In this document: positions 25,260 through 33,952 of the stretch, in pieces
How the letters are laid out: every line of letters begins with the position of its first letter
Position numbering within the stretch: the first letter of the stretch is position 1
Source of the DNA: Actinoallomurus liliacearum
GTDB taxonomy: Bacteria > Actinomycetota > Actinomycetes > Streptosporangiales > Streptosporangiaceae
DNA: 64,000 bases
Direction: 5' to 3'
Assembly: GCF_039542035.1 (NCBI RefSeq)
Contig: NZ_BAABHJ010000017.1
Coordinates: forward strand, 62,001 to 126,000
The notes under the pieces: model-generated
Told to the model about the DNA's origin: nothing
Databases searched by the model: none
The model's input: the letters and a program-made list of their open reading frames with translations, nothing else
Position numbers and translations under genes: made by a program

Positions 25260-26102
25260 ATGATCGAATTCCACCCCGTAACACGGCACATCGGCGCCGA
25301 GGTGACAGGACTCGACCTGCGAAAACCACCGTCGGAGGAGGAGGTCGCGGAGATCCGCCGGGGCCTGCTCGACCACCTGGTCCTGTTCTTCCGCGACCAG
25401 GAGATCACCGACGAGCAGCACCTGGCCTTCGCCGAGCGGTTCGGCACGCTGAACGAGCCGCCGATGAAGACGTCGGCGAGCGCCATCCACATCCTGGACC
25501 AGAAGGACCCCAAGGGCGAGGGCGGGGACTCCTGGCACAGTGACAACACCTTCATGACGGTGCCCCCGATGGGGTCGCTGCTGCGCGCGGTGATCCTGCC
25601 CGACGTCGGCGGCGACACCAACTGGGCCAACATGTACCTCGCCTACGAGTCGCTGCCCCGGTCGATCCAGCGCCTGTGCGACGAGCTCGAGGCCGAGCAC
25701 GACCTGACCATGTCGGTGACGAAGGCCATCGCGAAGGGCCACAAGCTGGACCTGGCGGAGATGCAGCGCAAGTGGCCGCCCGTCCGTCATCCGGTCGTGC
25801 GCGTCCATCCGGAGACCGGCCGCAAGGCGCTGTACGTCAACCGCAGCTCGACGACCCGCCTCGTCGGCATGGACGACCGGGAGAACGAGGCGCTCCTGCC
25901 GCTGCTCCAGGACGTCGTCCGGTCGCCGGAGTTCCAGGTGCGGCTGAAGTGGCGGGTCGGCACGCTGGCCTTCTGGGACAACCGGCCCACCCAGCACTAC
26001 GCGGTCGCCGACTACACCCAGCGCCGCAAGATGCACCGTGTCACGATCAACGCTCCGGCGGAGATCGACGACGGCGTCCCGAAGGGTCCCCGGCCGGCCT
26101 AG
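25260..26102 (+). CDS. TauD/TfdA-family alpha-ketoglutarate-dependent dioxygenase
   Basis: 280-aa non-haem iron dioxygenase. Metal ligands H93 and D95 (DSWHSDNTF) and distal H246 (NRPTQHYAV); the 2-oxoglutarate-binding Arg lies in QRRKMHRVTI. Other family marks: FFRDQEITDEQHLAFAERFG, HPVVRVHPETGRKALYVN, GTLAFWDNRPTQHY. ATG start at 25260 with GGAGGG upstream. It is alone, with no sulfonate transporter adjacent, so taurine is not implied; members act on sulfonates, phenoxyacetates, sulfate esters and amino-acid derivatives. Confidence 0.9.
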   Translation: MIEFHPVTRHIGAEVTGLDLRKPPSEEEVAEIRRGLLDHLVLFFRDQEITDEQHLAFAERFGTLNEPPMKTSASAIHILDQKDPKGEGGDSWHSDNTFMTVPPMGSLLRAVILPDVGGDTNWANMYLAYESLPRSIQRLCDELEAEHDLTMSVTKAIAKGHKLDLAEMQRKWPPVRHPVVRVHPETGRKALYVNRSSTTRLVGMDDRENEALLPLLQDVVRSPEFQVRLKWRVGTLAFWDNRPTQHYAVADYTQRRKMHRVTINAPAEIDDGVPKGPRPA

Positions 26103-26133
26103 GATTCCGGCCGGTCTCGCGGCAGGCCCGGGA

Positions 26134-26586
26134 TCAGGGCTCCACCGCCGTCGCGTGCGTCGCTCCGGTCGCGAACGGCCGGGGCGGCGCGGGCCGGGGC
26201 CGCAGCGCGGGCGACAGCTCACCGTCCTCGGCCGCCAGCCGCCGGACCAGCTCGGCCAGGGCGCCGGCCTGGGCCACCGGCGCCCACGCCGCCAGCAGGT
26301 TCATCGCGTCGGGGAGGGCCTCGGCGAAGACGTGCTCGACGACGTTCCCGGCGTTCCCCTCCAGCTGCAGCAGGAACTGCAGGGGCGGCTTCTCGCGGGA
26401 GTAGACCGTCAGCGTCAACGGCGTCGCGGCGAACCCTTCATCGCCGATCCGGCACCAGGCCTCGAAGCCGAGCCCCGCCATCGCGGCGTCCACGTCGCCG
26501 CCCTGCGGGTCGCACGCCGCCATCACCGGGTCCTCGCGCTCGGACCACTCGCCGTTGACCAGGCACCATGCAGGGACGGGCTCCAT
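26134..26586 (-). CDS. hypothetical protein
   Basis: About 150 aa, function not recognised. It is soluble, with a mixed alpha/beta look (GLGFEAWCRIGDEGFAATPLTLTVYS, EKPPLQFLLQLEGNAGNVVEHVF) and a helical C-terminal half (AGALAELVRRLAAEDGELSP) ending in a Pro-rich tail. Codon usage is typical of a real gene. Start ATG at 26586 lacks a convincing ribosome site; a GTG 9 bp upstream is possible. Convergent with the dioxygenase. The 250 bp upstream (26587-26838) hold no further gene that I can support. Confidence 0.62.
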   Translation of the reverse strand: MEPVPAWCLVNGEWSEREDPVMAACDPQGGDVDAAMAGLGFEAWCRIGDEGFAATPLTLTVYSREKPPLQFLLQLEGNAGNVVEHVFAEALPDAMNLLAAWAPVAQAGALAELVRRLAAEDGELSPALRPRPAPPRPFATGATHATAVEP

Positions 26587-26838
26587 CGCGATCACAGCGT
26601 CACGGTAGGACGCCGCCGGGTGACTGGCGAGGACGCCACGCCATGAGCGTCCGGCCGGCGTGGCCGCGAGATGCGTCGCGATCCGGACGGAGGGGGCGCC
26701 TCGGGTGAAGTCACCGCGGCGACGCGGCGGCCGTCCTCGGACCGTCGGGACGGAGGAACCGTCGAACGGCCGGATGCACCTGCCCGTTGTGGGTAGGGCT
26801 CCGGAAGAAAGGCCCCTCATCCGTGCGAGGTGGTCGTC

Positions 26839-27486
26839 GTGGGTTGGAGCCGTCAGGGAGTGCGGCTGCCCTTCACCGACCGGGCCGAGGCCGGGCGCCT
26901 GCTCGCGGAGGAGCTCGTGCCGCTGCGGCTCGTCGACCCGCTCGTCCTCGCCCTGCCCCGTGGCGGCGTGCCGGTCGGCCGGGAGATCGCGCGCCGCCTG
27001 GACGCGCGGCTCGAGGTGCTCGTGACGCGGAAGATCGGCTGTCCGGGCCAGCCGGAGCTGGGCGTCGGCGCGATCGCCGAGGACGGGGATCCGGTCTTCG
27101 ATCCCGACCTGATGCACCGCGTGGGACTGACCCGCGCGGACGTCGAGGAGACCGTACGACGTGAGCGGGCCGAACTGGCGCGCCGGGTCACGGCGTACCG
27201 GGGGGATCGGGCGCTGCCGTCCGTCAAGGACCGGGACGTCGTGGTGGTCGACGACGGCCTCGCCACGGGAGGGACGGCGCGGGCCGCGCTCGCGGCCGTC
27301 CGGGCGGGCGAGCCCCGGCGGGTCGTGCTCGCGGTGCCGGTCGGAGCCGCGCAGACGGTGAAGGCGCTCGCCGCAGACGCCGACGAGATCGTGGTGCTGG
27401 CCGCCCCCTGGACGTTCCGCGCGGTGGGCCAGTGGTACGTGCGCTTCGACCAGCTGTCCGATGACGACGTGCAACGGCTGCTGTGA
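26839..27486 (+). CDS. phosphoribosyltransferase-domain protein
   Basis: About 215 aa. Pribosyltran fold: LVLALPRGGVPVGREIARRL at the N-terminus, LVTRKIGCPGQPELGVGAIAEDG, and the PRPP-binding motif VVVVDDGLATGGTARAAL (~residue 127). Proteins of this group (often alongside dienelactone hydrolase-type genes) have no established substrate. GTG at 26839 has GAGG 8 nt upstream; an in-frame GTG at 26830 is also possible. Confidence 0.88.
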   Translation: MGWSRQGVRLPFTDRAEAGRLLAEELVPLRLVDPLVLALPRGGVPVGREIARRLDARLEVLVTRKIGCPGQPELGVGAIAEDGDPVFDPDLMHRVGLTRADVEETVRRERAELARRVTAYRGDRALPSVKDRDVVVVDDGLATGGTARAALAAVRAGEPRRVVLAVPVGAAQTVKALAADADEIVVLAAPWTFRAVGQWYVRFDQLSDDDVQRLL

Positions 27487-27609
27487 AGGTCCGCCCGCCG
27501 AACGTCCTCCCGCGGCCGCCTCGGGGTGGCCGAGAACACGTCCGGGGGCCTGTTCCGGGCCTGCGCCGGGGCGGCCGCGGCGCTGGTCACGCCGGCCGCG
27601 CGGCCGGAC

Positions 27610-27642
27610 GGCGCCGCCGCGGTGGTGCTCCGCGGCGGCGCC
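27610..27642. terminator. strong GC hairpin downstream of the phosphoribosyltransferase gene
   Basis: GGCGCCGCCGCGG and CCGCGGCGGCGCC pair perfectly (13 bp) around TGGTGCT. Located 124 bp beyond the stop; terminator-like but without a T-tract. The surrounding 27487-27694 holds no convincing gene. Confidence 0.5.
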
Positions 27643-27694
27643 CGGATCTCGCGGCAGGCTTCAGCGGTCGTACGTGCGCCTACACTGTTCAATC

Positions 27695-27871
27695 GTGGGC
27701 GGACGCGACCTGAGAGCGCTGTCGCCGAACGAGCGGGCGACCGCGCGGACGACGACCGAGACGGCGATCGTGGGGTTGCCCGGCGCGGGGCGGCGATCGC
27801 CGAAGCCGGGCGCACTCGATGAGGTCGCCCGGCTCGCGGAAGATCAGATCACCCGCCACGTGAAGGGGTGA
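27695..27871 (+). CDS. small hypothetical protein
   Basis: 58-codon frame starting at a GTG at 27695 (MGGRDLRALSPNERATART, ending LAEDQITRHVKG). A plausible promoter precedes it: TTCAGC (27659-27664), 16-bp spacer, TACACT (27681-27686), which would make the mRNA leaderless or nearly so, common in actinobacteria. The composition is hydrophilic, Arg/Thr/Glu-rich and helical. I do not recognise it; convergent with the WhiB gene. Confidence 0.45.
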   Translation: MGGRDLRALSPNERATARTTTETAIVGLPGAGRRSPKPGALDEVARLAEDQITRHVKG

Positions 27872-27902
27872 ACATTCTGGATTGCTCGGCGCTCACGCCG
27901 TT

Positions 27903-27923
27903 CGGCCCGGAATCCCCGGGCCG
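27903..27923. terminator. bidirectional terminator hairpin
   Basis: CGGCCCGG-AATCC-CCGGGCCG forms an 8-bp stem in the short gap between the convergent small ORF and the whiB-like gene. Confidence 0.5.
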
Positions 27924-27955
27924 GGGTCGCGCAGCCGCAGGTAGCGGAGGGAACG

Positions 27956-28252
27956 CTACGCGGCGTTGGCGCGACGCATGCGACGGCGACGCTCGGACGC
28001 GCGCTCGTCTTCGTTCAGGCCGCCCCACGTGCCGTACTTCTCGGGCCGGGAGACGGCGTAGTCAAGACACTCGTTGCGCACGGGGCAGCGCATGCAGACG
28101 GCCTTGGCCTTACGCTCGCGGATCTCACGCTCCGGCTGACGCTCTCCGTCGGGGCCGAAGAACAGGATGAGGTCCTCCCCCCGGCACTCGGCAGCGTCCT
28201 GCCAGCCCCAGCTGGGACGGGGGAGGTTTGCCTGCCGACGTACCTGAGCCAT
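27956..28252 (-). CDS. WhiB-family iron-sulfur transcriptional regulator
   Basis: 98-aa Wbl protein. The four cluster-ligating Cys are present: one in WQDAAECRGEDL, then CMRCPVRNEC (C-x2-C-x5-C). The turn motif YGTWGGLNEDER and a basic C-terminus (ASERRRRMRRANAA) follow. It binds a [4Fe-4S] cluster and usually acts with the primary sigma factor. ATG at 28252 with GAGGTGG upstream (MAQVRRQANLPRPSWGW); the in-frame extension to 28324 is unlikely. I do not assign it to WhiA/B/D/WblA or other subfamilies with certainty. A leader of ~155 bp (28253-28408) separates it from the next gene. Confidence 0.93.
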   Translation of the reverse strand: MAQVRRQANLPRPSWGWQDAAECRGEDLILFFGPDGERQPEREIRERKAKAVCMRCPVRNECLDYAVSRPEKYGTWGGLNEDERASERRRRMRRANAA

Positions 28253-28408
28253 AGAACTACCACCTCGTAGCTTGCTGGTGAGCAAATTTCGGTCACGGGC
28301 GCTACAGCAGTAAGAAGCGCGCAAAATCTTGCAACGTCTTGAAGCGCCGTGATGTTCCCCGAGAGCCGCCGTGTCCTCACGGGAACGGCGAATAGGGCCT
28401 CGGAGAGG

Positions 28409-29320
28409 CTACACGAGGGCCGCCCCGTTGAGAAGGGCCATCCCCCTTTTAACATACGTGGCGAGGTTCTCCGAACATCCCCCGCCGCACGGGCCGGGGT
28501 CGGTCCGCTCCACCTGGACGCGGTATCTCTCCTGGCCGGCGCGCACGACGGCGGTGTCGGCGACCATCGACTCCACCGTGACGCCGTCCACCGCGAGGAT
28601 CCCGGTGTGTGCCCGCACGAAGTGCTCGGCGGCCTGCACCGGCTCGGGCAGGCCGGCTCGGCCACGGTAGCGGTCGAGCACGACCTCCCCTCCGTGGTAC
28701 GCCGTCACGGCGGCCACCGCGCGCCGTTGGTCCAGGTCGCCGTAGTACAGGCCGTGCGGCAGGCAGACGAGGTTGGCGGCGTAGCGGTCGCCGCCCACAT
28801 GTGTGGTTTCCCACACTTGTGATCCGAAGCGCTCGCGCAGGGCGCGGGCCAGCGGCGCGCCGGTCCGCGCGCAGCAGGCGTTCCGGCGGCCGTGGGTGCA
28901 GACGAGCAGGAGCGGGCCCGCCACCGGCCGGCCGAGGCCGGGTGGCCTGCCGGCCGCCACGGCCGCCAGGTCGAGGCCGGCCAGTTCGGCCGGGTCGGCG
29001 AGTTCCCTGCCCTCCAGCCAGGGCGTCACGGGCCGGCCGTCAGGGGCTGTGTCGCCGGAGAAGCCGGTGTAGACCCACAGCGGAGGCGTCCGGCGCCGCC
29101 GGCGGGGGGCACGGATGAACTGGGCGCGTACGCCGTGCCGCGCGGCCCGGCGGAGCGCGTCGGCGACCGGTCCCGGCAGGTCGGCGTCCTCGACGTACTC
29201 GGCCCACGGGCCGGGATGCTCGATGAGCAGCCACGAGCGCGCCCCGGTGGTGGCGCTGGCCAGGCACGGGCGCTCCCCCGTGTGACTTCCCGGACAGTGT
29301 GCGCAGCGGTGGTCCGCCAA
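28409..29320 (-). CDS. sucrase/ferredoxin-like (Suc_Fer-like) family protein, iron-regulated
   Basis: About 303-aa thioredoxin-like ferredoxin homologue. N-terminal CAHCPGSHTGERPCLAS, the family core PLLLVCTHGRRNACCARTGAPLARALRERFG with WETTHVGGDRYAANLVCLPHGLYYGDL, and a C-terminal CGGGCSEN. Numerous Cys suggest a bound [2Fe-2S] cluster. The start needs care: a GTG at 29362 is in frame, but the promoter -10 (TAATAAT, 29363-29369) overlaps it, so transcription would start downstream. The TTG at 29320 after ACAGGGGA fits better. Some relatives lie near siderophore/iron-reductase genes; here it is divergent from efeO under an iron box, suggesting a role in iron release or Fe-S metabolism. Confidence 0.85.
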   Translation of the reverse strand: MADHRCAHCPGSHTGERPCLASATTGARSWLLIEHPGPWAEYVEDADLPGPVADALRRAARHGVRAQFIRAPRRRRRTPPLWVYTGFSGDTAPDGRPVTPWLEGRELADPAELAGLDLAAVAAGRPPGLGRPVAGPLLLVCTHGRRNACCARTGAPLARALRERFGSQVWETTHVGGDRYAANLVCLPHGLYYGDLDQRRAVAAVTAYHGGEVVLDRYRGRAGLPEPVQAAEHFVRAHTGILAVDGVTVESMVADTAVVRAGQERYRVQVERTDPGPCGGGCSENLATYVKRGMALLNGAALV

Positions 29321-29366
29321 GGGGTCCCCTGTCGATCGGCTGGTCGGAAATGGTCGCGCCACATTA

Positions 29367-29385
29367 TTAGGTGAGACTAACCTAA
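29367..29385. promoter_or_regulatory. DtxR/IdeR-type iron box over the Suc_Fer-like promoter
   Basis: TTAGGTGAGACTAACCTAA matches the 19-bp DtxR/IdeR consensus TTAGGTTAGCCTAACCTAA at 17 of 19 positions. On the minus strand it lies between TTGGAG (-35-like, 29391-29386) and TAATAAT (-10, 29369-29363), so bound Fe(II)-repressor would block polymerase. The divergent efeO gene starts ~240 bp away and may share control. Confidence 0.88.
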
Positions 29386-29623
29386 CTCCAATCGGCCGGC
29401 TCTGTGCGCAATGGATCGAGAAGGCCGTGGTAAAGCCCCGGTTACGCGGACTTGAACAGCTGCGCGGAGCCCGCCGGTGCCCGGGATCCCGGGCGTCGGT
29501 GGGTTCCGTGGCGTCTAGAGTGTCGGGGGCCGCCGCCCGACGATCAACGCGCCGGCGCGGCCGGTGACCGCCGACCAGGGACGGCCGTGCGCCGTGCCCT
29601 CCGAAGAACCGATGGAGTTCGTG

Positions 29624-30781
29624 ATGCGCTTGCCGGCGCTCGCAGCGGGTGCGACGGGTGCGGCCCTGCTGCTCGCCATGGCCGGCGACGGCACGCCCCC
29701 CGCGCCGAAGGCGGCGTCGGAGGCGCCCGCGATCGAGGCCGGCGCCTCCGGCTGCGGCACCGGGCGGGTCCCGCTGCGGCCGGGCCGGCAGGACCTGCCG
29801 CTGCGCAACAACGGCAACACGTCGACGAACGTCACCCTCATCGACCCCGGCAACGGCGCGGTCTACGCCGAGCTGGAGGGCGTCGGCCCCGGGACCGTCC
29901 GCGTGCTGCGGATCACCCTCGGCCCCGGCTCGTACGCCTTCCGCTGCGCGCAGGACGGGCCCGGCGACCCGGTCACCGGCCCCGTGACGCGGATCAGCGG
30001 CCCCGGCGGCGGCACGCCGGGGATCGTCCCGGTCTCCGAGAACGACCTGTACGCGCCGGCGCGCGCCTACCAGGCGTACGTCTCCACCGGCCTCGACCGC
30101 CTGGTCGCCCGGACCGACGCCCTGCGGTCCGCCGTCGACGACGGTGATCTCGACGCGGCGCGGGCCGCCTGGACGCCGGCGCACCTGGCCTACGAGCGTC
30201 TCGGGGCGGCGTACGGCACGTTCGGCGACTTCGACGGCCGGATCGACGGCCTTCCGGCGGGGTCGCCCGCCGGGGTGCGCGACCCGGGTTTCACCGGGTT
30301 CCACCGCGTGGAGTACGGCCTGTGGCACGGCGAGTCCGCCGCCTCGCTGGCCGGCGTCGCCGACCGTCTCGCCCGGGACGTCCGCGCCCTGCGGTCCGCG
30401 TGGCCCGACGAGCGCATGGAACCCGGCGACCTGCCGTTGCGCGCGCACGAGATCCTGGAGAACACCCTGCAGTTCCAGCTCACCGGCGAGGCCGACCAGG
30501 GCAGCGGCACGACGCTGCGAACCGCCGCCGCCAACCTCGAGGGCACCCGGGAGCTCGTCGACCTGCTCCGCCCGCTGCTGCGTCCCCGTTACGCGGGCCT
30601 GGCCGGGGTCGACGCCTCGATGGACCGGATGGCCGCCCTGCTGAAGGGACACTCGTCGGTCGACGCGCTCTCGCGCGCCGACCACGAGCGCCTCAACGGC
30701 GTGGTGGGAGAACTGCTCGAACGCCTCGCCCCGATCGCCACGATCTGCGCGCCCCGACGTCGCCCCCAGGGAGCGGGATGA
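29624..30781 (+). CDS. efeO: iron uptake system protein EfeO
   Basis: Periplasmic/secreted component of the EfeUOB ferrous-ferric uptake system, about 385 aa. Signal-like N-terminus (MRLPALAAGATGAALLLAMAG), a degenerate cupredoxin domain (~45-125), then the M75-peptidase-like helical domain. The HxxE metal motif is HRVE at 227-230 (TGFHRVEYGLW), and AWTPAHLAYERLG and HEILENTLQFQLTGE are typical. Start chosen at the ATG at 29624, with GGAG 6 nt upstream; ATG 29612 is an alternative. The stop overlaps efeB by 4 bp. The permease gene efeU is not in the window. Confidence 0.9.
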   Translation: MRLPALAAGATGAALLLAMAGDGTPPAPKAASEAPAIEAGASGCGTGRVPLRPGRQDLPLRNNGNTSTNVTLIDPGNGAVYAELEGVGPGTVRVLRITLGPGSYAFRCAQDGPGDPVTGPVTRISGPGGGTPGIVPVSENDLYAPARAYQAYVSTGLDRLVARTDALRSAVDDGDLDAARAAWTPAHLAYERLGAAYGTFGDFDGRIDGLPAGSPAGVRDPGFTGFHRVEYGLWHGESAASLAGVADRLARDVRALRSAWPDERMEPGDLPLRAHEILENTLQFQLTGEADQGSGTTLRTAAANLEGTRELVDLLRPLLRPRYAGLAGVDASMDRMAALLKGHSSVDALSRADHERLNGVVGELLERLAPIATICAPRRRPQGAG

Positions 30782-32028
30782 TGCCCTCCGACCGCCGATC
30801 CTTCCTGCGCGGCGCCCTGGCCGCCGGCGTGGCCGGCGCCGTCGCCGGTCCCTCCGCCGCCGGTGCGGCCGGGACCGCCGCCGGAGCCGCCCCGTCCGGC
30901 CGGACCGCGGCGCGCGCCTTTCACGGAGCGCACCAGGCCGGCATCCTCGAACCGGTCAGGCGACGGACCGTCGTCGTGTCGTTCGACGTCGTCGCCGACG
31001 GCCGCCGCGAGCTGACCGAACTGTTCCGCGGCCTGACCGACCGCGCCCGCGCGCTCACCGCCGGCGGCACGCCCGTCGACGCCGGGATCAGCGCGCCGCC
31101 CGCCGACTCCGGGGTGCTCGGCCCCGACGTGCCCGGAGCCGGGCTCATGATGACCGTCGGCGTCGGCGCGTCCCTGTTCGACGACCGGTACGGGCTGGCG
31201 GCCCGGAGGCCGCCCGGCCTGACGCCGATGCGGACCTTCCCCAATGACTCGCTCGACCCCGCCTGGTGCCACGGCGACCTGAGCGTGCAACTGTCCGCGG
31301 ACGACGAGGACACGGTCGTGCACGCGCTCCGCGACGTCGCCCGGCACACGCGCGGCGCCATGCAGGTGCGGTGGCGGATCAACGGCTTCTCCAGCCCGCC
31401 GCGGCCCAGCGGCACGCCGCGCAACCTCATGGGTTTCAAGGACGGCATCGCGAGTCCCGACGTGACGGACGCCCGGGAGATGAACCGTCTGGTCTGGGCC
31501 GCCCCCGGTACGACCGGCCACGGCCGGAGCGCCCCGGAGCCCGCGTGGACGGCGGGCGGCTCGTACGTCGTGATCCGGCTCATCCGGATGCTCGTGGAGT
31601 TCTGGGACCGGGTGGGACTGACCGAGCAGGAGCAGATGTTCGGCCGGGCGCGGGACACCGGCGCCCCCCTCGACGGGAACCACGAGTTCGACGAACCCCG
31701 GTACGCCGACGACCCGATCGGCAAGGTCATCCCGCTGACGAGCCACATCCGGATGGCCAACCCGCGGACGCCGCAGAGCGCCGACAGCCGGATCCTGCGC
31801 CGCAGCTTCAACTACGACCGGGGCGTGGACGCGGTCGGCGACCTCGACATGGGGCTGATCTTCAGCTGCTACCAGCAGGACATCGCCCGGCAGTTCGAGG
31901 CGGTGCAGGGCCGGCTGGCGGACGAGCCGCTCACCGACTACATCCGGCCGTTCGGCGGCGGCTACTTCTTCGCGCTGCCCGGCGTCCGCGACACGAGTGA
32001 CTTCTTCGCCCGCGCCCTCCTGAGCTGA
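30778..32028 (+). CDS. efeB: EfeB, Tat-exported DyP-type haem peroxidase
   Basis: 416 aa. Tat signal SDRRSFLRGALAAGVAGAVAG at the N-terminus. DyP motif GFKDG at residues 219-223 (catalytic Asp222), proximal haem His323 in TSHIRMANPR, and the conserved Arg in LRRSFNYDRG. EfeB acts with EfeO, proposed either to oxidise Fe(II) or to extract iron from haem. ATG at 30778 overlaps the efeO stop. About 220 bp follow before the next gene. Confidence 0.93.
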   Translation: MMPSDRRSFLRGALAAGVAGAVAGPSAAGAAGTAAGAAPSGRTAARAFHGAHQAGILEPVRRRTVVVSFDVVADGRRELTELFRGLTDRARALTAGGTPVDAGISAPPADSGVLGPDVPGAGLMMTVGVGASLFDDRYGLAARRPPGLTPMRTFPNDSLDPAWCHGDLSVQLSADDEDTVVHALRDVARHTRGAMQVRWRINGFSSPPRPSGTPRNLMGFKDGIASPDVTDAREMNRLVWAAPGTTGHGRSAPEPAWTAGGSYVVIRLIRMLVEFWDRVGLTEQEQMFGRARDTGAPLDGNHEFDEPRYADDPIGKVIPLTSHIRMANPRTPQSADSRILRRSFNYDRGVDAVGDLDMGLIFSCYQQDIARQFEAVQGRLADEPLTDYIRPFGGGYFFALPGVRDTSDFFARALLS

Positions 32029-32064
32029 TCCCCCCACCAGCCCCAGAGTGGTCAAAATCGGTCA

Positions 32065-32092
32065 TTGACGGGACAGACGCCCCCGATATCAG
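32065..32092 (+). promoter_or_regulatory. candidate sigma70-like promoter for the phosphoesterase gene
   Basis: TTGACG (32065-32070), 16-bp spacer, TATCAG (32087-32092) in the AT-richer 32029-32249 gap. It would give a ~150-nt leader. No Pho-box repeat that I can confirm. Confidence 0.45.
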
Positions 32093-32249
32093 ATAAAGAT
32101 CGTCTAAAGAGATTTGAAGCATCCATGGCGCCCTGTTCACCTGCGCGTCACCGTACGTCAGCGTGATCGTCGTCGCGGCTCGATGGGATCCCGGCTGAGC
32201 CGGGACTCCGTCGGAGGACCGGTGTTTCACAACTTCAGGAGGCAACAGG

Positions 32250-33878
32250 ATGGGTCCCGGAAAGTGGAAGGGCCGACGGTCCGCGCTGATCGCCGGATCG
32301 GTGGCCGCGGCCGGAGCGCTCGCGCTGGCCACGGTGCCGAGCTGGGCGAGCGGCGGCGGGCGGCAGGAGCCCGCCTCGCTGACCGCGGCCGAGACGCAGG
32401 TCCGCACCGCCACGCCGATCCAGCACGTCGTCGTGCTGTTCGACGAGAACATCTCCTTTGACCACTACTTCGGCACTTACCCGAACGCGGCCAACACCGA
32501 CGGCACGAAGTTCACCGCGAAGCGGCACACGCCTCGCGTCGACGGGCTGACGAAGAAGCTGCTCAAGGACAACCCGAACCAGTACGACCCGAAGCGCCTC
32601 ACCCACGAACAGGCGCTCACCTGCGACCAGGACCACGGGTACGGGTCCGAGCAGAAGGCCGTCAACGGCGGCAAGATGAACCAGTTCGTCGAGCACACCG
32701 AGAAGGACAAGTGCACCGGCCAGCCGGTGCTGTTCGGCGAGCCCGGCCTGGTGATGGACTACTACGACGGCAACACCGTCACCGCGATGTGGAACTACGC
32801 GCAGAACTACGCGCTGAGCGACAACTCCTGGGACTCGGTCTTCGGGCCGTCCTCCCCGGGCGCGGTCAACCTCATCTCCGGCCAGACGCACGGCATCTAC
32901 GCCGTCGACCCGAAGACCCACCAGAAGGTCAGCGACTCCTACGTCGTGCAGTCGCCGGACCAGAACGGCGTGGGCACGATGATCAACGACCCCGACCCGG
33001 CGTTCGACGACTGCTCGGGGAGCAACCACACGTCCAAGAACAACCTGGGCGTGATGACCGGCAGGAACATCGGTGACCTGCTCAACGAGAAGAAGGTCAC
33101 CTGGGGCTGGTTCCAGGGCGGCTTCCGGCCCACCGGCACGGCGAACGGCTACGCCGTCTGCGGCGCGACACACCCGAACATCGGCGGCGTCAACGCCGTC
33201 GACTACAGCCCGCACCACGAGCCGTTCCAGTACTACAAGTCGACGGCCAACGAGAAGCACCTGCCGCCGTCCTCGGTCGCCGCGATCGGCCGCACCGACC
33301 AGGCCAACCACCAGTACGACCTGAGCGACTTCGACGCGGCGCTCGAGGCGCACAACCTGCCCGCGGTGAGCTTCCTCAAGGCCCCCGAGTATCAGGACGG
33401 CCACGCCGGTTACTCCGACCCGCTCGACGAGCAGCAGTTCGTCGTGAACACGATCAACAAGCTGCAGAAGTCGCCCGAGTGGAAGTCCACCGCGGTCGTC
33501 ATCGCCTACGACGACTCCGACGGCTGGTACGACCACAAGGCCCCGCGGATCCTCAACGGCTCGGCGGACGCCGCCCAGGACTCGACGCTGTGCGGCAAGG
33601 CCAAGGTGGCCGGCGGCTACCAGGACCGCTGCGGTCCGAGCCAGCGCCTCCCGCTCCTCGTCATCTCGCCGTTCGCGAAGGTCAACCACGTCGACCACCG
33701 CTACACCGAGCAGACGTCGGTGCTGAAGTTCATCGAGGACAACTGGGGCGTCGGCCGGATCGGTGACGCGTCGTTCGACCAGCGGGCCGGGAGCCTGGGC
33801 GGCATGTTCGACTTCCACCGCCCCCGCGCGGGCCGTCTGATCCTCGACCCGAAGACCGGCGCCCCGGTCTCCGGCTGA
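32250..33878 (+). CDS. secreted phosphoesterase (phospholipase C/acid phosphatase superfamily, PF04185-like)
   Basis: 542 aa. A basic N-terminus (GPGKWKGRR) and long hydrophobic core (SALIAGSVAAAGALALATV) form a signal peptide, cleavage near SWASGG. Core motifs: IQHVVVLFDENISFDHYFGTYP (metal-binding E/N), SVFGPSSPGAVNLISGQTHG (nucleophile region, with Ser where many members have Thr), AYDDSDGWYDH (DxxxxxxDH) and LLVISPFAKVNHVDH. Actinobacterial relatives hydrolyse phosphatidylcholine or phosphate monoesters and scavenge phosphate. Good ribosome site AGGAGG upstream. Confidence 0.92.
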   Translation: MGPGKWKGRRSALIAGSVAAAGALALATVPSWASGGGRQEPASLTAAETQVRTATPIQHVVVLFDENISFDHYFGTYPNAANTDGTKFTAKRHTPRVDGLTKKLLKDNPNQYDPKRLTHEQALTCDQDHGYGSEQKAVNGGKMNQFVEHTEKDKCTGQPVLFGEPGLVMDYYDGNTVTAMWNYAQNYALSDNSWDSVFGPSSPGAVNLISGQTHGIYAVDPKTHQKVSDSYVVQSPDQNGVGTMINDPDPAFDDCSGSNHTSKNNLGVMTGRNIGDLLNEKKVTWGWFQGGFRPTGTANGYAVCGATHPNIGGVNAVDYSPHHEPFQYYKSTANEKHLPPSSVAAIGRTDQANHQYDLSDFDAALEAHNLPAVSFLKAPEYQDGHAGYSDPLDEQQFVVNTINKLQKSPEWKSTAVVIAYDDSDGWYDHKAPRILNGSADAAQDSTLCGKAKVAGGYQDRCGPSQRLPLLVISPFAKVNHVDHRYTEQTSVLKFIEDNWGVGRIGDASFDQRAGSLGGMFDFHRPRAGRLILDPKTGAPVSG

Positions 33879-33902
33879 GCCGGCGTCTCGAGTCCACTAC
33901 CC

Positions 33903-33932
33903 CGGAAGCCCCCGCCCCGGCGGGGGCTTCCG
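33903..33932. terminator. bidirectional intrinsic terminator
   Basis: CGGAAGCCCCCG and CGGGGGCTTCCG pair over 12 bp around CCCCGG, midway between the convergent phosphoesterase (ends 33878) and YihY (ends 33953) genes. Confidence 0.75.
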
Positions 33933-33952
33933 CCATGTCCGGGCGGAGGCCG

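Noticed and set aside
25260..26102. Calling this dioxygenase taurine dioxygenase (tauD)
   Set aside because: No transporter or sulfur genes adjoin it; only the family, not the substrate, is supported.
27526..27822. 98-codon frame after the phosphoribosyltransferase gene
   Set aside because: No ribosome site, contains the strong hairpin at 27610-27642 and overlaps the better-supported small ORF at 27695; composition looks like non-coding GC-rich DNA.
29362..29364. GTG at 29362 as the Suc_Fer-like start
   Set aside because: It overlaps the -10 region and abuts the iron box, so mRNA would begin downstream of it; the TTG at 29320 is preferred, though this is not proven.
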